A stretch of 64,000 nt of DNA, from contig JAHBUK010000001.1 of the NCBI GenBank assembly GCA_019638115.1, forward strand, positions 186,001-250,000, in the 5' to 3' direction. The notes below the pieces were generated by a model. The model ran no database searches and was not told where the DNA came from. It saw only the letters and a program-made list of their open reading frames with translations. The stretch is from Flavobacteriales bacterium (GTDB lineage Bacteria > Bacteroidota > Bacteroidia > Flavobacteriales_F > PHOS-HE28). Position numbers and translations under genes: made by a program. Below, in pieces: positions 46,077-56,095 of the stretch; position 1 is the stretch's first letter; every line of letters starts with the position of its first letter.

Positions 46077-48806
46077 ATGCTGAACATCCGACACATCCTG
46101 GTCCTACTCGCGTTCACTTCGACCATCGGAGCCCACGCGGTCACCTATTTCGTTTCACACAATGGGAACGATGCCAACAGTGGAACATCCCAAGGACAGG
46201 CATGGCGGACCATTGACCGGCTGATGCAGAGCATCTATTCCCTGCAACCTGGAGACGGGATCCGTTTTGAGCGCGGGGGCACCTACCGAGGAGAACTATC
46301 GCTGCCCGTATCCGGCACCAGTAGCCAAAAGATCACTGTTGGCGCCTATGGAACCGGCCCCAAACCGATCATCAGCGGCAGTGCCCAGGTTACCAACTGG
46401 ACCTTGCACAGCGGGAACATTTGGCGGGCCAGCGTAAGTGGCCAAGTGAAGTACGTATACGTGAACGGGCAACAAATGACCCTTGCGCGCTTCCCGAACA
46501 GTGGCTGGTTGAGGAACGACCAAGGGAGTGGCACGCATATCCAGGATAGTGAACTCAACCAGGCAAATGGCTACTGGACCGGTGCCACTGCCGTGATACG
46601 CAGTTCCAATTGGAGCTTCGACGCCGTGCCGGTCACGAGCCACTCGAACAGCACCATCAACTTCCCCAACATCTACTTCAACTTGTCGAACTACCATTGG
46701 GGTTATTTCCTCTGCAACAAGCTGAGCGAATTGGATATGCCGGGCGAGTGGTTCCATGATGCTGCAGCAGGGCAGCTATACCTCTGGGCACCCAACAACG
46801 CCAACCCGAACAGCATTACCATCGAAGCCAGTGTTCACGACCGGGGCATGAACGTTTTCTGGCAGCGCCAACACATCGTGATCAGCGACCTTCAATTCCA
46901 ACACCAGCGCGTGGCAGGCATCAGGGTGGACGGTGCAGCACATGTGGAGGTGAACAACTGCACCTTTCGCGAATTGTACCAAGGTGTAAGCAGTTACGGT
47001 AACAACGGGCGCTACATCAACAACCAGTTCGAGGACACCTACGCGAGCGGCGCATACCTTATCGACAATAACTCCCTGTTCCAAGGAAACACCATGCTGC
47101 GCGTGGCCATGCGACCGGGATTAGGCGAGAACAACTGGGGATATTTCGGTGTGCGGCTCGATGGTCAGAACAACATCATCAGAGACAACCGTCTTACGGA
47201 CATCGGATACATCGGCATCAGCATGGACAAGAACTGCCTGGTGGAGCGCAACGTGGTCCGCAATGCAACCGCGCTGCTCAATGATGGAGGCGGTATTGCT
47301 TTCGACCATGCGGACGGCATGATCATTCAGGACAACGTGGTGGTGGACATCATCGGCGACTTGGAGAGTAGTGCACCGAACTTCGAGAACTACCGTCTCA
47401 TCTCACATGGCATCTACTTCGGGAACACCTCCATCCGCAACACGATCGTGCGGCGCAACACGGTGGCACACTGCATGGGCAGTGGTGTGCATGTGGACCA
47501 CACCATGGTGAGTTCCGGCAACGAGATCCGGGATAACGTGCTCTTCAACAACGCCATCCAACTGAGCGTGTCCGATTACTCCAACTACAATGGCCCCGGG
47601 GCCACGCCTCCCTACCATGTAGGTTCCTTCAATGGCGTGTACACCGGCAACATCATGTACAGCTTGACGAAGGATCAGTTCTGCATGAAGCAGTACAACG
47701 TGTACTCATCCAACCCCGTGGATTTCGGAACGTTCAACAACAACCACTACTTCAACCCATACAACGAACTGAGCATTTGGGTACACAATACCCACAACGG
47801 TCTGCAACAGTTCCTTACCCTTGAACAATGGCGTGTGCTCCGCAACGAGGACGCCAATTCCAGCCGAAGCCCGCTCAGGCTCGATGCGTTCCTGGTAACG
47901 GAGGAACTGGGCGCCAACCTGGTGCCCAATGGGAACTTCAACTCCAACATCACCGGGTGGTCCGGATGGCCCACACAGGCGCAGCTTTCCAGAGACATGA
48001 CCTATCTGGACAATGGTGCACTTCGCGTTCACTTCAGCAACAATGCGTCCTATCCGACCTTCACACTTCGGCATGACGCCATGTTCAACATGGCCTCGGG
48101 CAACCACTACCGCTTGAGTTTCAGCACGCAGTCCAACCTTTCCGGAACCGTCAAGGTGGATGTGAAGGGAGCTTCACAGGTATCAGGTCCTCAGACCATA
48201 TTCGTCCGCGATGTACCCTTCAGCCCGGAGCGGCGTGACATGAGCATGGTGTTCCAAAGCAACCTCACCGACCAGGCACAAGTGCGTTTCACCAACAGCT
48301 ATTTGGAGAGCACATATTGGCTTGACAACGTGGAACTGAAGCGTGTGAACGTGGTGCCAGTGGACCCCTTTGAGATGCATGTGCTCTTGATCAACGAGAC
48401 CGCCTCTTCCACCAGCGTTCCATTGGTGGGCTGCTGGCGCGATGTGCAGGGTGCATTGCACAGTGGTGAGATCACCATCGGCGGGTTCTCATCCGTGGTT
48501 CTCATCAAAGAGGACGATCTGCTGTGCTCTCTGACCACCGGCTATGACGAACTTGGAGAGCTCTCCTCTTCCGTGTTCCCCAATCCTTCCGTTGCAGGTG
48601 GCATCGTGCGCATGACCCGGAATGTAGAGGGCCCTGTTTCACTGCGGATGCTGGACATGAACGGACGCACGGTCCTGGAGCGCCCTATGAGCTCTGCCGG
48701 CACCCTGGAACTGGAACTTCCTGCCACCCTGGCGCCCGGCGTTTACGTGATCTGTTGCGACCTGGCCAACGGCATTCGCACCAGCGAGCGGTTGGTGGTG
48801 CAGTAA
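46077..48806 (+). CDS. Secreted right-handed beta-helix protein with T9SS sorting domain
   Basis: 909 residues. Signal peptide (about 1-20, ending GAHA). N-terminal YFVSHNGNDANSGTSQGQAW is the usual start of secreted beta-helix proteins. Residues about 250-480 carry parallel beta-helix repeats (NNCTFRELYQGVSSYGNNG, NNIIRDNRLTDIGYIGISMD, NTIVRRNTVAHCMGSGVHVD). A carbohydrate-binding-like beta domain (about 620-760: NLVPNGNFNSNITGWSGW) and a C-terminal type A sorting domain (FPNPSVAGG, VYVICCDLANGIRTSERLVVQ) follow. It may be a polysaccharide lyase or a surface scaffold; catalytic residues cannot be assigned. It is the only plus-strand gene within the polysaccharide locus. Confidence 0.88.
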   Translation: MLNIRHILVLLAFTSTIGAHAVTYFVSHNGNDANSGTSQGQAWRTIDRLMQSIYSLQPGDGIRFERGGTYRGELSLPVSGTSSQKITVGAYGTGPKPIISGSAQVTNWTLHSGNIWRASVSGQVKYVYVNGQQMTLARFPNSGWLRNDQGSGTHIQDSELNQANGYWTGATAVIRSSNWSFDAVPVTSHSNSTINFPNIYFNLSNYHWGYFLCNKLSELDMPGEWFHDAAAGQLYLWAPNNANPNSITIEASVHDRGMNVFWQRQHIVISDLQFQHQRVAGIRVDGAAHVEVNNCTFRELYQGVSSYGNNGRYINNQFEDTYASGAYLIDNNSLFQGNTMLRVAMRPGLGENNWGYFGVRLDGQNNIIRDNRLTDIGYIGISMDKNCLVERNVVRNATALLNDGGGIAFDHADGMIIQDNVVVDIIGDLESSAPNFENYRLISHGIYFGNTSIRNTIVRRNTVAHCMGSGVHVDHTMVSSGNEIRDNVLFNNAIQLSVSDYSNYNGPGATPPYHVGSFNGVYTGNIMYSLTKDQFCMKQYNVYSSNPVDFGTFNNNHYFNPYNELSIWVHNTHNGLQQFLTLEQWRVLRNEDANSSRSPLRLDAFLVTEELGANLVPNGNFNSNITGWSGWPTQAQLSRDMTYLDNGALRVHFSNNASYPTFTLRHDAMFNMASGNHYRLSFSTQSNLSGTVKVDVKGASQVSGPQTIFVRDVPFSPERRDMSMVFQSNLTDQAQVRFTNSYLESTYWLDNVELKRVNVVPVDPFEMHVLLINETASSTSVPLVGCWRDVQGALHSGEITIGGFSSVVLIKEDDLLCSLTTGYDELGELSSSVFPNPSVAGGIVRMTRNVEGPVSLRMLDMNGRTVLERPMSSAGTLELELPATLAPGVYVICCDLANGIRTSERLVVQ

Positions 48807-48809
48807 CGC

Positions 48810-50108
48810 TCAAGCAAGTAGCTGTCCGTTAAGCATGCGTTGGCCGCGGGTGATGTAGCACGGGTGGATCGCCGCCAGACTCAGCATGGTGAAGAAAATG
48901 GGGTTTCCCAGATCGATACCATAGCAGAAGATGTCGATCTGCCAGATGAACATCAGATACACGATGCCAGCGAACAGCGGCCCTTCGAGCGTTCCGGCGC
49001 GGTAGTGCTTACGGTAGTAGCTGAAGCCGAACCACATGCACGCGTAGAACAGCACCAAGCCTATGAGCCCTTGGTCCATGGTGATCTCCAGGAACGTGCT
49101 GTGCAGATGGAAGTTGTAGGAATGTTCCTCCTGCCAGAGAATGGCCAGGAAGTCCAGCATCCTAAGTTCGTACTGACCGCGATATCCCAGCCCGAACAGC
49201 CAGCCTGTCCGGTCATACATGGCCCAGTCGGCCATGGAGTTCCAGATGTATGTGCGCCCATTGAACGTTGTAACGTCCTCTTTGTCCACACGCTGCAGTA
49301 TGGCAACAAAAAAGGGCAGGGAGAGCACTTCGTAGATGAGCAAGGCGAAGCTCATCAGCAAGGGCATCGTGAACAAAGACACGGTGAACAACCCGCGTAT
49401 CACCTTCATGAACTTGAACAGGAACAGGACCAGAAGCACAACGAAGATCATGAACGACAGGCGACTGTTGATGTTCATCATGATCGCCATGTTCACCATG
49501 AACAACGCACCCAAGGTGATGTAGCGGAACGGCTTGGCGATCAGGTCACGGAGGTAGAACAAGAGCATCAAGTTGACCACCGACATGACGTGGGAGGCAT
49601 CGTAGATACCCCGCATGAAGGGCAGGTTGATCCGCCCCTCGAAACCATGCACCAAATTCCGAAGTCCCGCACCGTAGCCAATGAGGTTGAGCAGGATGAA
49701 GAAAGCCAAGCCCTTCAGGACGAGCCAAGCAAAGTCGAAATTCTCGTTGCCCCTGTTGTAGACCTGGACCACCACGGCGGCATTGAACGGCACGATGAAC
49801 ATGACGCTGAGCGACGTGGTATTCAACATGTTCAAGCCTGGAAACCCCTTGGCGAAGGCCACCCACATGCTTGCCACCAACGAGAGGATGAACAGCATGG
49901 CAACGCCATACACGCGGTTCACCATCGGGGTGACGCGACCACGGTACAGCACGTCCAACCCATAGATGGACAGGATCAAAAGCGAAGGAAGTACCGATAG
50001 TATTACGCCAGCGCTGAAGTTCGTCTTGAACGTAACGTATGTACCCAACCCGTAAAAGGGGAAGGATAGCAGGAAGAGCGTATTTACGAGCTTGATCTTG
50101 GAGATCAC
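48810..50108 (-). CDS. O-antigen ligase/polymerase-like membrane protein (Wzy-type)
   Basis: 432 residues with a GTG start. About ten hydrophobic segments, with a large periplasmic loop near residues 285-345 (TFNGRTYIWNSMADWAMYDR, HLHSTFLEITMDQGLIGLV), the pattern of the Wzy_C/O-antigen ligase superfamily (HNxxLE-like HLHSTFLE). It would polymerise repeat units on the periplasmic side. Convergent with the beta-helix gene at 3 bp; last gene of the Wza-to-polymerase unit. Confidence 0.8.
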   Translation of the reverse strand: MISKIKLVNTLFLLSFPFYGLGTYVTFKTNFSAGVILSVLPSLLILSIYGLDVLYRGRVTPMVNRVYGVAMLFILSLVASMWVAFAKGFPGLNMLNTTSLSVMFIVPFNAAVVVQVYNRGNENFDFAWLVLKGLAFFILLNLIGYGAGLRNLVHGFEGRINLPFMRGIYDASHVMSVVNLMLLFYLRDLIAKPFRYITLGALFMVNMAIMMNINSRLSFMIFVVLLVLFLFKFMKVIRGLFTVSLFTMPLLMSFALLIYEVLSLPFFVAILQRVDKEDVTTFNGRTYIWNSMADWAMYDRTGWLFGLGYRGQYELRMLDFLAILWQEEHSYNFHLHSTFLEITMDQGLIGLVLFYACMWFGFSYYRKHYRAGTLEGPLFAGIVYLMFIWQIDIFCYGIDLGNPIFFTMLSLAAIHPCYITRGQRMLNGQLLA

Positions 50109-50151
50109 CGTGAGAGCCCAAAAACCAGGGGCTGCCGGCGAAGATACTCCC

Positions 50152-51147
50152 TCAATTGATGCCCAGCTGTTTCTGAAGCTTGGAGAAGAACGGTGTCACC
50201 GCTTCATCCACGGATGACGGCAACAGGTTCTTGATGGCGTTCTTGAACTTCCGGAACGACGTGGGTTCGATGTACCGTTCAAAGTAGGCCATGTCCCGTT
50301 CCGCGTCCACCATCATATGCCACGGGTGTACCAACGGGAATGCGGTCTCATACAGGTCGTCCTTGTTTCGGCGGTCCTTCTCGCTCACCGTGTGCGTGCC
50401 ATCAGCTCCGAATCCGATGTTCCTGATCATGTTGGTGTTCGGGATGCAGGTCACCCCCCTATTCATCAGGCGGGCCAGGTCCATTTGGTAATCCCAAGAC
50501 CTGATCACACCATCATATTGCGCTTGGAACAACTTGTACGCCTCCTTCATCTCCGCCTTGGACAGGAACTGCCCAGCCAAAAGGCCTGAGTCACGTACGG
50601 CGGGCCAGGACTTCATATCCACATCGTATTTCTTCCATACCCTACGCCATCCGGCCCAACCCCAATATGCTCCGTAACCATGAGCGGAGAAGTAATAGCT
50701 GTCCTCGCCTTGCACAGGCCATTCACCCATCAGGTTGTTGCCCATGATGCACCATACCCGGTCATCGTCCTTAAATCGCTCAAGCAGGTTCTCACAATAC
50801 CAGAAAAAGCTCTGTGATGGATAGGTATCATCCTCCAGTACGATTCCTTGTTCCTCGTTCTCCCAAAACCAATCCATGGCGGTGCTTTCACCCATCATCA
50901 CACCCAGGTTCACATCGCTGAACTTGGTATGCAACTCGCAATCCCAGTCCACCAGTTCGACCAAGGAGCGCACATGCTCACACTTCGCTTTTTCAGCCTC
51001 GTTACGCGGGCCATCACATGCGAAATAGAGGCGCGGTGGTTTAGCCTCGCGTATGGCCTCCATCACCTGGCGGGCACTATCGTACCTGTTGAATGCAATG
51101 AACAGGACCGGGGTCCGAAGCGGAGCGTCTGGCTTGAAGGTGCTCAT
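50152..51147 (-). CDS. Glycosyltransferase, GT-A type (HlpA/GNT-I-like)
   Basis: 331 residues. TPVLFIAFNRYDSARQVMEA, YFACDGPRNEAEK, and the metal-binding acidic motif GIVLEDDTYPS place it with GT-A glycosyltransferases of the type sometimes labelled hemolytic protein HlpA-like and related to N-acetylglucosaminyltransferase I. WGWAGWRRVWKKYD and FGADGTHTV are conserved in this group. Acceptor and sugar are unknown. Six bases separate it from the GT61-like gene upstream. Confidence 0.78.
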   Translation of the reverse strand: MSTFKPDAPLRTPVLFIAFNRYDSARQVMEAIREAKPPRLYFACDGPRNEAEKAKCEHVRSLVELVDWDCELHTKFSDVNLGVMMGESTAMDWFWENEEQGIVLEDDTYPSQSFFWYCENLLERFKDDDRVWCIMGNNLMGEWPVQGEDSYYFSAHGYGAYWGWAGWRRVWKKYDVDMKSWPAVRDSGLLAGQFLSKAEMKEAYKLFQAQYDGVIRSWDYQMDLARLMNRGVTCIPNTNMIRNIGFGADGTHTVSEKDRRNKDDLYETAFPLVHPWHMMVDAERDMAYFERYIEPTSFRKFKNAIKNLLPSSVDEAVTPFFSKLQKQLGIN

Positions 51148-51153
51148 GAGCGG

Positions 51154-52407
51154 TCAAAAGATGTTCTCACGGTTATCACGATGATAGACCGTGAAGTCCT
51201 TGAACATTGAAACGGCGTGACGAGCGATGGTGCGCGGCGACGCGAACTCATCGACGAATCTGTACAGGAACAATTGCATCCGATCGTGGTAGCGCACGGA
51301 AACATCCTGCACGATGTTCCCATACCGATCATAGGGCAGGATCTCTATGCATCCGGCCGCATGCGCGGTAGGCAAGAGCATATTGCTACCATGTACGCCA
51401 ACCACGATCTGGCTCTTGGCGTATGCGTTGCACCAGGCCAGCTCGGTGGCTTCGTTCATCTTCAGGGTGCGGAGGTCTTGCACCCGAGGGCCAAAGCCGC
51501 CAGGGTCTCCAAGCCCCACCACGGTGAACGAGACATCCGGATATACACGCAGGATCCTCTCCATGCTGCGCTTTATCAGTATGTCCTGCCAACGCACGAA
51601 CGAACGTCCCAGGGACTTGCGCAAGCCCAAGCGGTTCAATATCCGGTACAAGAGCTTAGCTCCGGCAGTGGCGAACCACAAGCGATCCTGGCGCGCAACG
51701 AAGGTGATGTGGCGGGGCGCGGTGTTGAATTCCTCCAGCTTGAAGGGCTCGACCTTGGTGAACCTGGAGATGTCCATCGAAGCGAACTCCGGATGTGCAT
51801 AGCCCTTGCCAAGGCCGACCTCCTTGTAACGCGGCAACTGTTCGTTCACGAAGCGATCGATGGCAGTATACCAACCATGCGCTTCCCCCAATCGTTGATC
51901 CACTATCCAGACCTCGGCTACGCCCGCGGGCACGAGCCACTTGAACATCCGCGGAAGTATGACTATCAGTCCGTGGTCCGGGTACTGGTCCAAGTAATGC
52001 TGGGCGTTGTATAGCTTGAGCAGTACATGGCCGTACAGAAAGTCGAGGGTGTTCAGAATGATGACGCGATCACGCTCGTGGTAAACCACGCGCTCGATAT
52101 TGACCTCCTTATCCTGCTTAGATGCGTACCCGTCCATCAAGGGACCGTGTATCCAGGCCTCGCCGTTCTTGGGGTTGTGCAATGCACCGTCCTCCATACC
52201 AATGGCCATGGGGTCATCCACCGCGAAACCGACGGGTAGGTCCTGCAAATAGGCATAGGTGCAACTGCGGCATCGGCGTTCTTGCATGACATGCACCCCT
52301 GGCCACACGGACCGCCCGAGCTCGAGTTCCGTGGAACCGCAACGCGGGCATGGGAAGCCTGAGAAAGGAGCCGGTACCAAGGGTACAAGATGGCGATCTT
52401 GGAGCAT
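51154..52407 (-). CDS. GT61-like glycosyltransferase with N-terminal zinc ribbon
   Basis: 417 residues from ATG 52407, two bases after the flippase stop; a TTG at 52413 is possible. Residues about 15-55 contain CPRC and CRSC, a CxxC...CxxC zinc ribbon. The remainder resembles DUF563/GT61 glycosyltransferases: YDRVIILNTLDFLYGHVLLKLYN-like entry, LPRMFKWLVPAGV, HITFVARQDR, and the late VVGVHGSNMLLPTAHAAGCI with IEILPYDRYGN (G-A/S-x-N and E-I-x-P pattern). The zinc ribbon fused to this fold is unusual to me. Confidence 0.7.
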   Translation of the reverse strand: MLQDRHLVPLVPAPFSGFPCPRCGSTELELGRSVWPGVHVMQERRCRSCTYAYLQDLPVGFAVDDPMAIGMEDGALHNPKNGEAWIHGPLMDGYASKQDKEVNIERVVYHERDRVIILNTLDFLYGHVLLKLYNAQHYLDQYPDHGLIVILPRMFKWLVPAGVAEVWIVDQRLGEAHGWYTAIDRFVNEQLPRYKEVGLGKGYAHPEFASMDISRFTKVEPFKLEEFNTAPRHITFVARQDRLWFATAGAKLLYRILNRLGLRKSLGRSFVRWQDILIKRSMERILRVYPDVSFTVVGLGDPGGFGPRVQDLRTLKMNEATELAWCNAYAKSQIVVGVHGSNMLLPTAHAAGCIEILPYDRYGNIVQDVSVRYHDRMQLFLYRFVDEFASPRTIARHAVSMFKDFTVYHRDNRENIF

Positions 52408-52409
52408 GC

Positions 52410-53729
52410 TCAATTAGCCTTGGTGATCCGCCAGAACGTCCCTATTCCCTTCAACATCAGGCGTAAATTCAAACGCGTCTCCTTCATCATCAGGTCCATC
52501 AGGAAAATGCTGATCGTGAACGACCCGATAGTGGCCCAGATCGCACCGACGGACTTGAACGGAGGGATCAGGAAATAGTTCATCGCGATGTTGGTCCCGG
52601 CTCCCACCACACCGGTTATCAGGGAGTACTTGAAGAGGCTTTCGTTGGTGATGAAACTGGACTTGCCCACACCCATGTTGGTGAAGAACAAGCGTATTGC
52701 GAAAAGGGAGAGCAACACCCCCGACGGTCTGAACTCTTCACCGAAGAGGGTCACCATGATCGGTTCCGCGAAGAAATAAAGAGGGATCGCGGTCACCAAG
52801 AACATCAGGAACATGAGGCGGTACTGGTTCAACAGACGATCGTGGTAGTGGCTTAGGTCCAATGCCTTCGCACGGGTAATGGCCGGTGCCAGGGATCGCT
52901 GAACGATGACCGGAAGAAAGCCCAGTGCTTCGATCATCTTCAAAGCATTGGAATACTGGCCTACCTCCGCGTTCGCAGCAGCATCACCGACCCGGGTCCT
53001 AAGCAGATCACCGAGCATCACCTGATCGATCTTGGCTTGCACGTACAAGGCCATTCCGAATATGACCAATGGCCACGACTCGCTCAAGAGATAGGACGCC
53101 TCTTTCCCGTTGAAGCGCCAATCACCCACCTTGCGTCCATCGGTACGGTAGGCGAAATAGTAGCCCACCGTAAGCGCTGCATTCTCCAACACGTAGACCC
53201 ACGCGAACCAGATGAGAGGTGCCTGAAAATAGACAAGCCCCACTTTAGCCAAGGCACTTACGAACACCTGCGCCATTTGCACCAATACAGTAGGTCGTGA
53301 TCGCACCTCCGACATGAAATGCCAGTCAACCACATTAAATGGCTTGAAAACCTCCGATGCAGCGATAACGAGCACCAACATTGCGGTCAAGGATTCCATC
53401 TCCTTCACCCACACCGAAACACTTACAATTGCGATCAAGAGCAGCGCTCCGAGCATTCGGATGACCACTGCAGTACCGAGCAAGGCGTTGCGTCGCTGGG
53501 GAGAACGCACCAACTCTCGCACCACGATCTCATCGAGGCCCATTGTTGTCAGGGCGAAGAAGATGCCTACGAAGCCGGTCGCGTAGTTGAGTTGTCCGAA
53601 AAGCGTAGGGCCCAAATAACGAGCAACCAAAATGCCCGTACCGAGCACCACCACCAAACGGACGATGCGCTCCAACAGAAGCCAGGACGTATTCGAGAAG
53701 TAACGGCGGAATCCTTCAGACCCGATCAT
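52410..53729 (-). CDS. Polysaccharide flippase (Wzx-like, MATE/MVF superfamily)
   Basis: 439 residues with about 12 membrane helices. N-terminal FSNTSWLLLERIVRLVVVLG, LGTGILVARYLGPTLFGQLNYA and the following GIFFALTTMGLDEIVVRELV are typical of oligosaccharide flippases. It would carry lipid-linked repeat units from the cytoplasmic to the periplasmic face. 14 bp after the Wzc-like gene. Confidence 0.9.
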   Translation of the reverse strand: MIGSEGFRRYFSNTSWLLLERIVRLVVVLGTGILVARYLGPTLFGQLNYATGFVGIFFALTTMGLDEIVVRELVRSPQRRNALLGTAVVIRMLGALLLIAIVSVSVWVKEMESLTAMLVLVIAASEVFKPFNVVDWHFMSEVRSRPTVLVQMAQVFVSALAKVGLVYFQAPLIWFAWVYVLENAALTVGYYFAYRTDGRKVGDWRFNGKEASYLLSESWPLVIFGMALYVQAKIDQVMLGDLLRTRVGDAAANAEVGQYSNALKMIEALGFLPVIVQRSLAPAITRAKALDLSHYHDRLLNQYRLMFLMFLVTAIPLYFFAEPIMVTLFGEEFRPSGVLLSLFAIRLFFTNMGVGKSSFITNESLFKYSLITGVVGAGTNIAMNYFLIPPFKSVGAIWATIGSFTISIFLMDLMMKETRLNLRLMLKGIGTFWRITKAN

Positions 53730-53743
53730 GGCAAACAGACCTA

Positions 53744-56095
53744 CTACTTGGTGTAGTATCCATAGCCTTCGCCGTAGCCCTGGCCGATCTTCACATCGTT
53801 GAGCAGCAAGTCCACGTTGTTCATCTGCTTCTCCGCGTACATCTCATTGATGAGGCGCAATGCCCCCCGTTTCGTGTACCCCTGACGAACGACGTAAAGG
53901 GTGAGGTCCACATGTCGCATCAAGACCACGTACTCGCTCACCAGTCCGAGCGGGGAACAGTCGAAGATGATCCTGTCGTATCGCTCGCGGAGTTTCTCCA
54001 CAAGGTCGGACAGCATTGGGCTTTCCATCAACTCCAGCGGGTTCGGAGGAATCGGACCGGATGTGATGATATCGAGCCCGGGGACATCGGTTTTTTTGAT
54101 CATGGCATCAACGGCACATTCGCCGATGAGCCAAGTGGAAAGCCCGACGCCTTCTTCACTCATCTCCATGGTCCGAGCCAGATTCGGTCGTCGAAGGTCC
54201 GCGTCGATCACGATCGTACGCCTTCCTGCATTGGCCATGATCGTAGCCATGTTCACAGCACAGAACGTCTTGCCTTCACCGCTGGAGGAGGATGTGAAAC
54301 CGATCACCTGACGCTTGGACCCGGGATTCAGATATTGAAGGTTTATCCGCGCAGTACGGAATGCCTCCGCGAGCACTGACCTCAGGTCGTCGCCAATGAT
54401 CCTCCGCTTCTTACTGGAAGGGATCAAGGCAAGGACAGGAATATTGGTCAAGCGTTTCAATTCGTCAGGATCGGCAATGCGGTCATTCACCATATCGCGA
54501 ATGAGGATCACCATGAGCGGAAGGAAGAGGCCCAACAAGAAGGCACCACCCAAGATGACCTTCTTGTCCGGCGCAATGGCCTTCTTACCCTCCATGCGTG
54601 CAGGATCGATGACCACCTTATCAACTTGGTTGGAGGCAATTGCGATACCTGCCTCCGCGCGCTTTTCCATCAGGTAGTTATAGAGATTGTCGCTGAGCTT
54701 GAACTTGCGCTCATAATTCACAAGCTGGCGCTCCTCCCTGGGCAACTGGCTGCTTTGGAGATTGATCCGGGATATTCGTCTGTCGATCTCCGACAAGCTG
54801 ATATCAGCCTGCTCCACAAGGCTTTCGGCCGTCTGCTCCAAGGTTGCGGTCAGGTTCTTCATCCTGCGCTCCATCGATATCAACGCAGGGTTGGAGCGCC
54901 CTCCGGTAGTGGCATTCGCCGCCGCCAGATCACCAGCGAGCTTGGTGATCTCCATCACCAGGTTGTTCAACACCGCATCATCAATACCCGAAAGGCCGGG
55001 TGTGGGCATATTGCGCAGATCGGATGTGGATCGGATCTTGGTCAACACGTTGGAGCAATAGCTCCGCTTGCGCAACACCAGCGAACGCTCATCGTTGAGC
55101 CTGCTCTTCTCTTGTGACAATGCTTCATTCGAGCGCGAAACGTCCATCACGCCCCCGCTCGAGAATCGGAACTGCTCGATGGAGCTTTCAACCCTTCTCA
55201 GCGAATCACTTACGGTGCCGATCTGGTCCTCAATGAAGTTGATCGTCTTCAACCCCTTTTGCTCCTGCTTGAATTTTTCTCCCTCGATATATGTCTCCAT
55301 CAACTTATTGAGGAAGGCTCGCTCCTTGGCAACAACTTCTCCTTTCACCTGAAGAACAACAATGTTGCTCTCCTTGCCCAACGGTTCGGCGGAAGTCTTG
55401 CCCCGATAACCCAGCACCAGATCATCCAGGCTGGTGAGCTGAAAGAAATATGTTGAACGATCGCTGTATACTCTATCCTCAGGAAACTCCACCGTGAAGC
55501 TGAGGTTCTGATCGACAAAGGGTTCACCGATGGGAACCACCTTGTCCACATTGTACTCAGCAACATACTCCTCCATCAGATCTTCCTTCCCCACGTTGTA
55601 GAGCATCACGTTCTTACCCTTGGCCTGCACCCGATATGTTGCGGCACCTCGGTCCACGGATATCTGGACGGGAATTCCGACAACCTGGACGGCAACCGTA
55701 TCCAACTTCACTATGAAGGGAGGATGCTCGTACTTCTCGGTGGTCAGGAAATTGGTGGTCTCGTAATAGCTCACGCCGAAGTCCAGTCTGCGCAAGGCGC
55801 GCTCCATGTTGGACCTGGAGGTCAACACAGCGACTTGATCCTCCAGATCGGCACTGCTGCGCAGAAACGAAGAGCCTTTGATGAACTCCTCTTGGTTTCC
55901 ACCGAAAGCAGTGCGGCTCTTATCGCCCATCATCATGACCGCCTGCACTTTGTATGCTTTGGGGGTGGTCTTTATGATAGCGACCCCTGCGGCCAAACTG
56001 AGGGAAATGGTGATGACGAACCACCACCACTTGGAGGCGATCTTCCGAAAGATCGATCGGATATCGATGGTATCCGCGTTGTGCTGTTCGCTCAT
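53744..56095 (-). CDS. Polysaccharide co-polymerase with tyrosine autokinase (Wzc-like)
   Basis: 783 residues; ATG 56095 overlaps the Wza stop (ATGA). Order: cytoplasmic N-terminus, first membrane helix (WWWFVITISLSLAAGVAII, about 19-37), large periplasmic Wzz part with coiled coils (about 240-500), second membrane helix (VILGGAFLLGLFLPLMVILI, about 517-537), cytoplasmic BY-kinase domain (about 570-783) with Walker A SSSGEGKTFCAVNMA, Walker A' TIVIDADLRRPN and Walker B IIFDCSPLG. The C-terminal tail has clustered Tyr (GYGEGYGYYTK), the autophosphorylation site. It controls polymerisation and export together with the Wza-like protein. Confidence 0.94.
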   Translation of the reverse strand: MSEQHNADTIDIRSIFRKIASKWWWFVITISLSLAAGVAIIKTTPKAYKVQAVMMMGDKSRTAFGGNQEEFIKGSSFLRSSADLEDQVAVLTSRSNMERALRRLDFGVSYYETTNFLTTEKYEHPPFIVKLDTVAVQVVGIPVQISVDRGAATYRVQAKGKNVMLYNVGKEDLMEEYVAEYNVDKVVPIGEPFVDQNLSFTVEFPEDRVYSDRSTYFFQLTSLDDLVLGYRGKTSAEPLGKESNIVVLQVKGEVVAKERAFLNKLMETYIEGEKFKQEQKGLKTINFIEDQIGTVSDSLRRVESSIEQFRFSSGGVMDVSRSNEALSQEKSRLNDERSLVLRKRSYCSNVLTKIRSTSDLRNMPTPGLSGIDDAVLNNLVMEITKLAGDLAAANATTGGRSNPALISMERRMKNLTATLEQTAESLVEQADISLSEIDRRISRINLQSSQLPREERQLVNYERKFKLSDNLYNYLMEKRAEAGIAIASNQVDKVVIDPARMEGKKAIAPDKKVILGGAFLLGLFLPLMVILIRDMVNDRIADPDELKRLTNIPVLALIPSSKKRRIIGDDLRSVLAEAFRTARINLQYLNPGSKRQVIGFTSSSSGEGKTFCAVNMATIMANAGRRTIVIDADLRRPNLARTMEMSEEGVGLSTWLIGECAVDAMIKKTDVPGLDIITSGPIPPNPLELMESPMLSDLVEKLRERYDRIIFDCSPLGLVSEYVVLMRHVDLTLYVVRQGYTKRGALRLINEMYAEKQMNNVDLLLNDVKIGQGYGEGYGYYTK

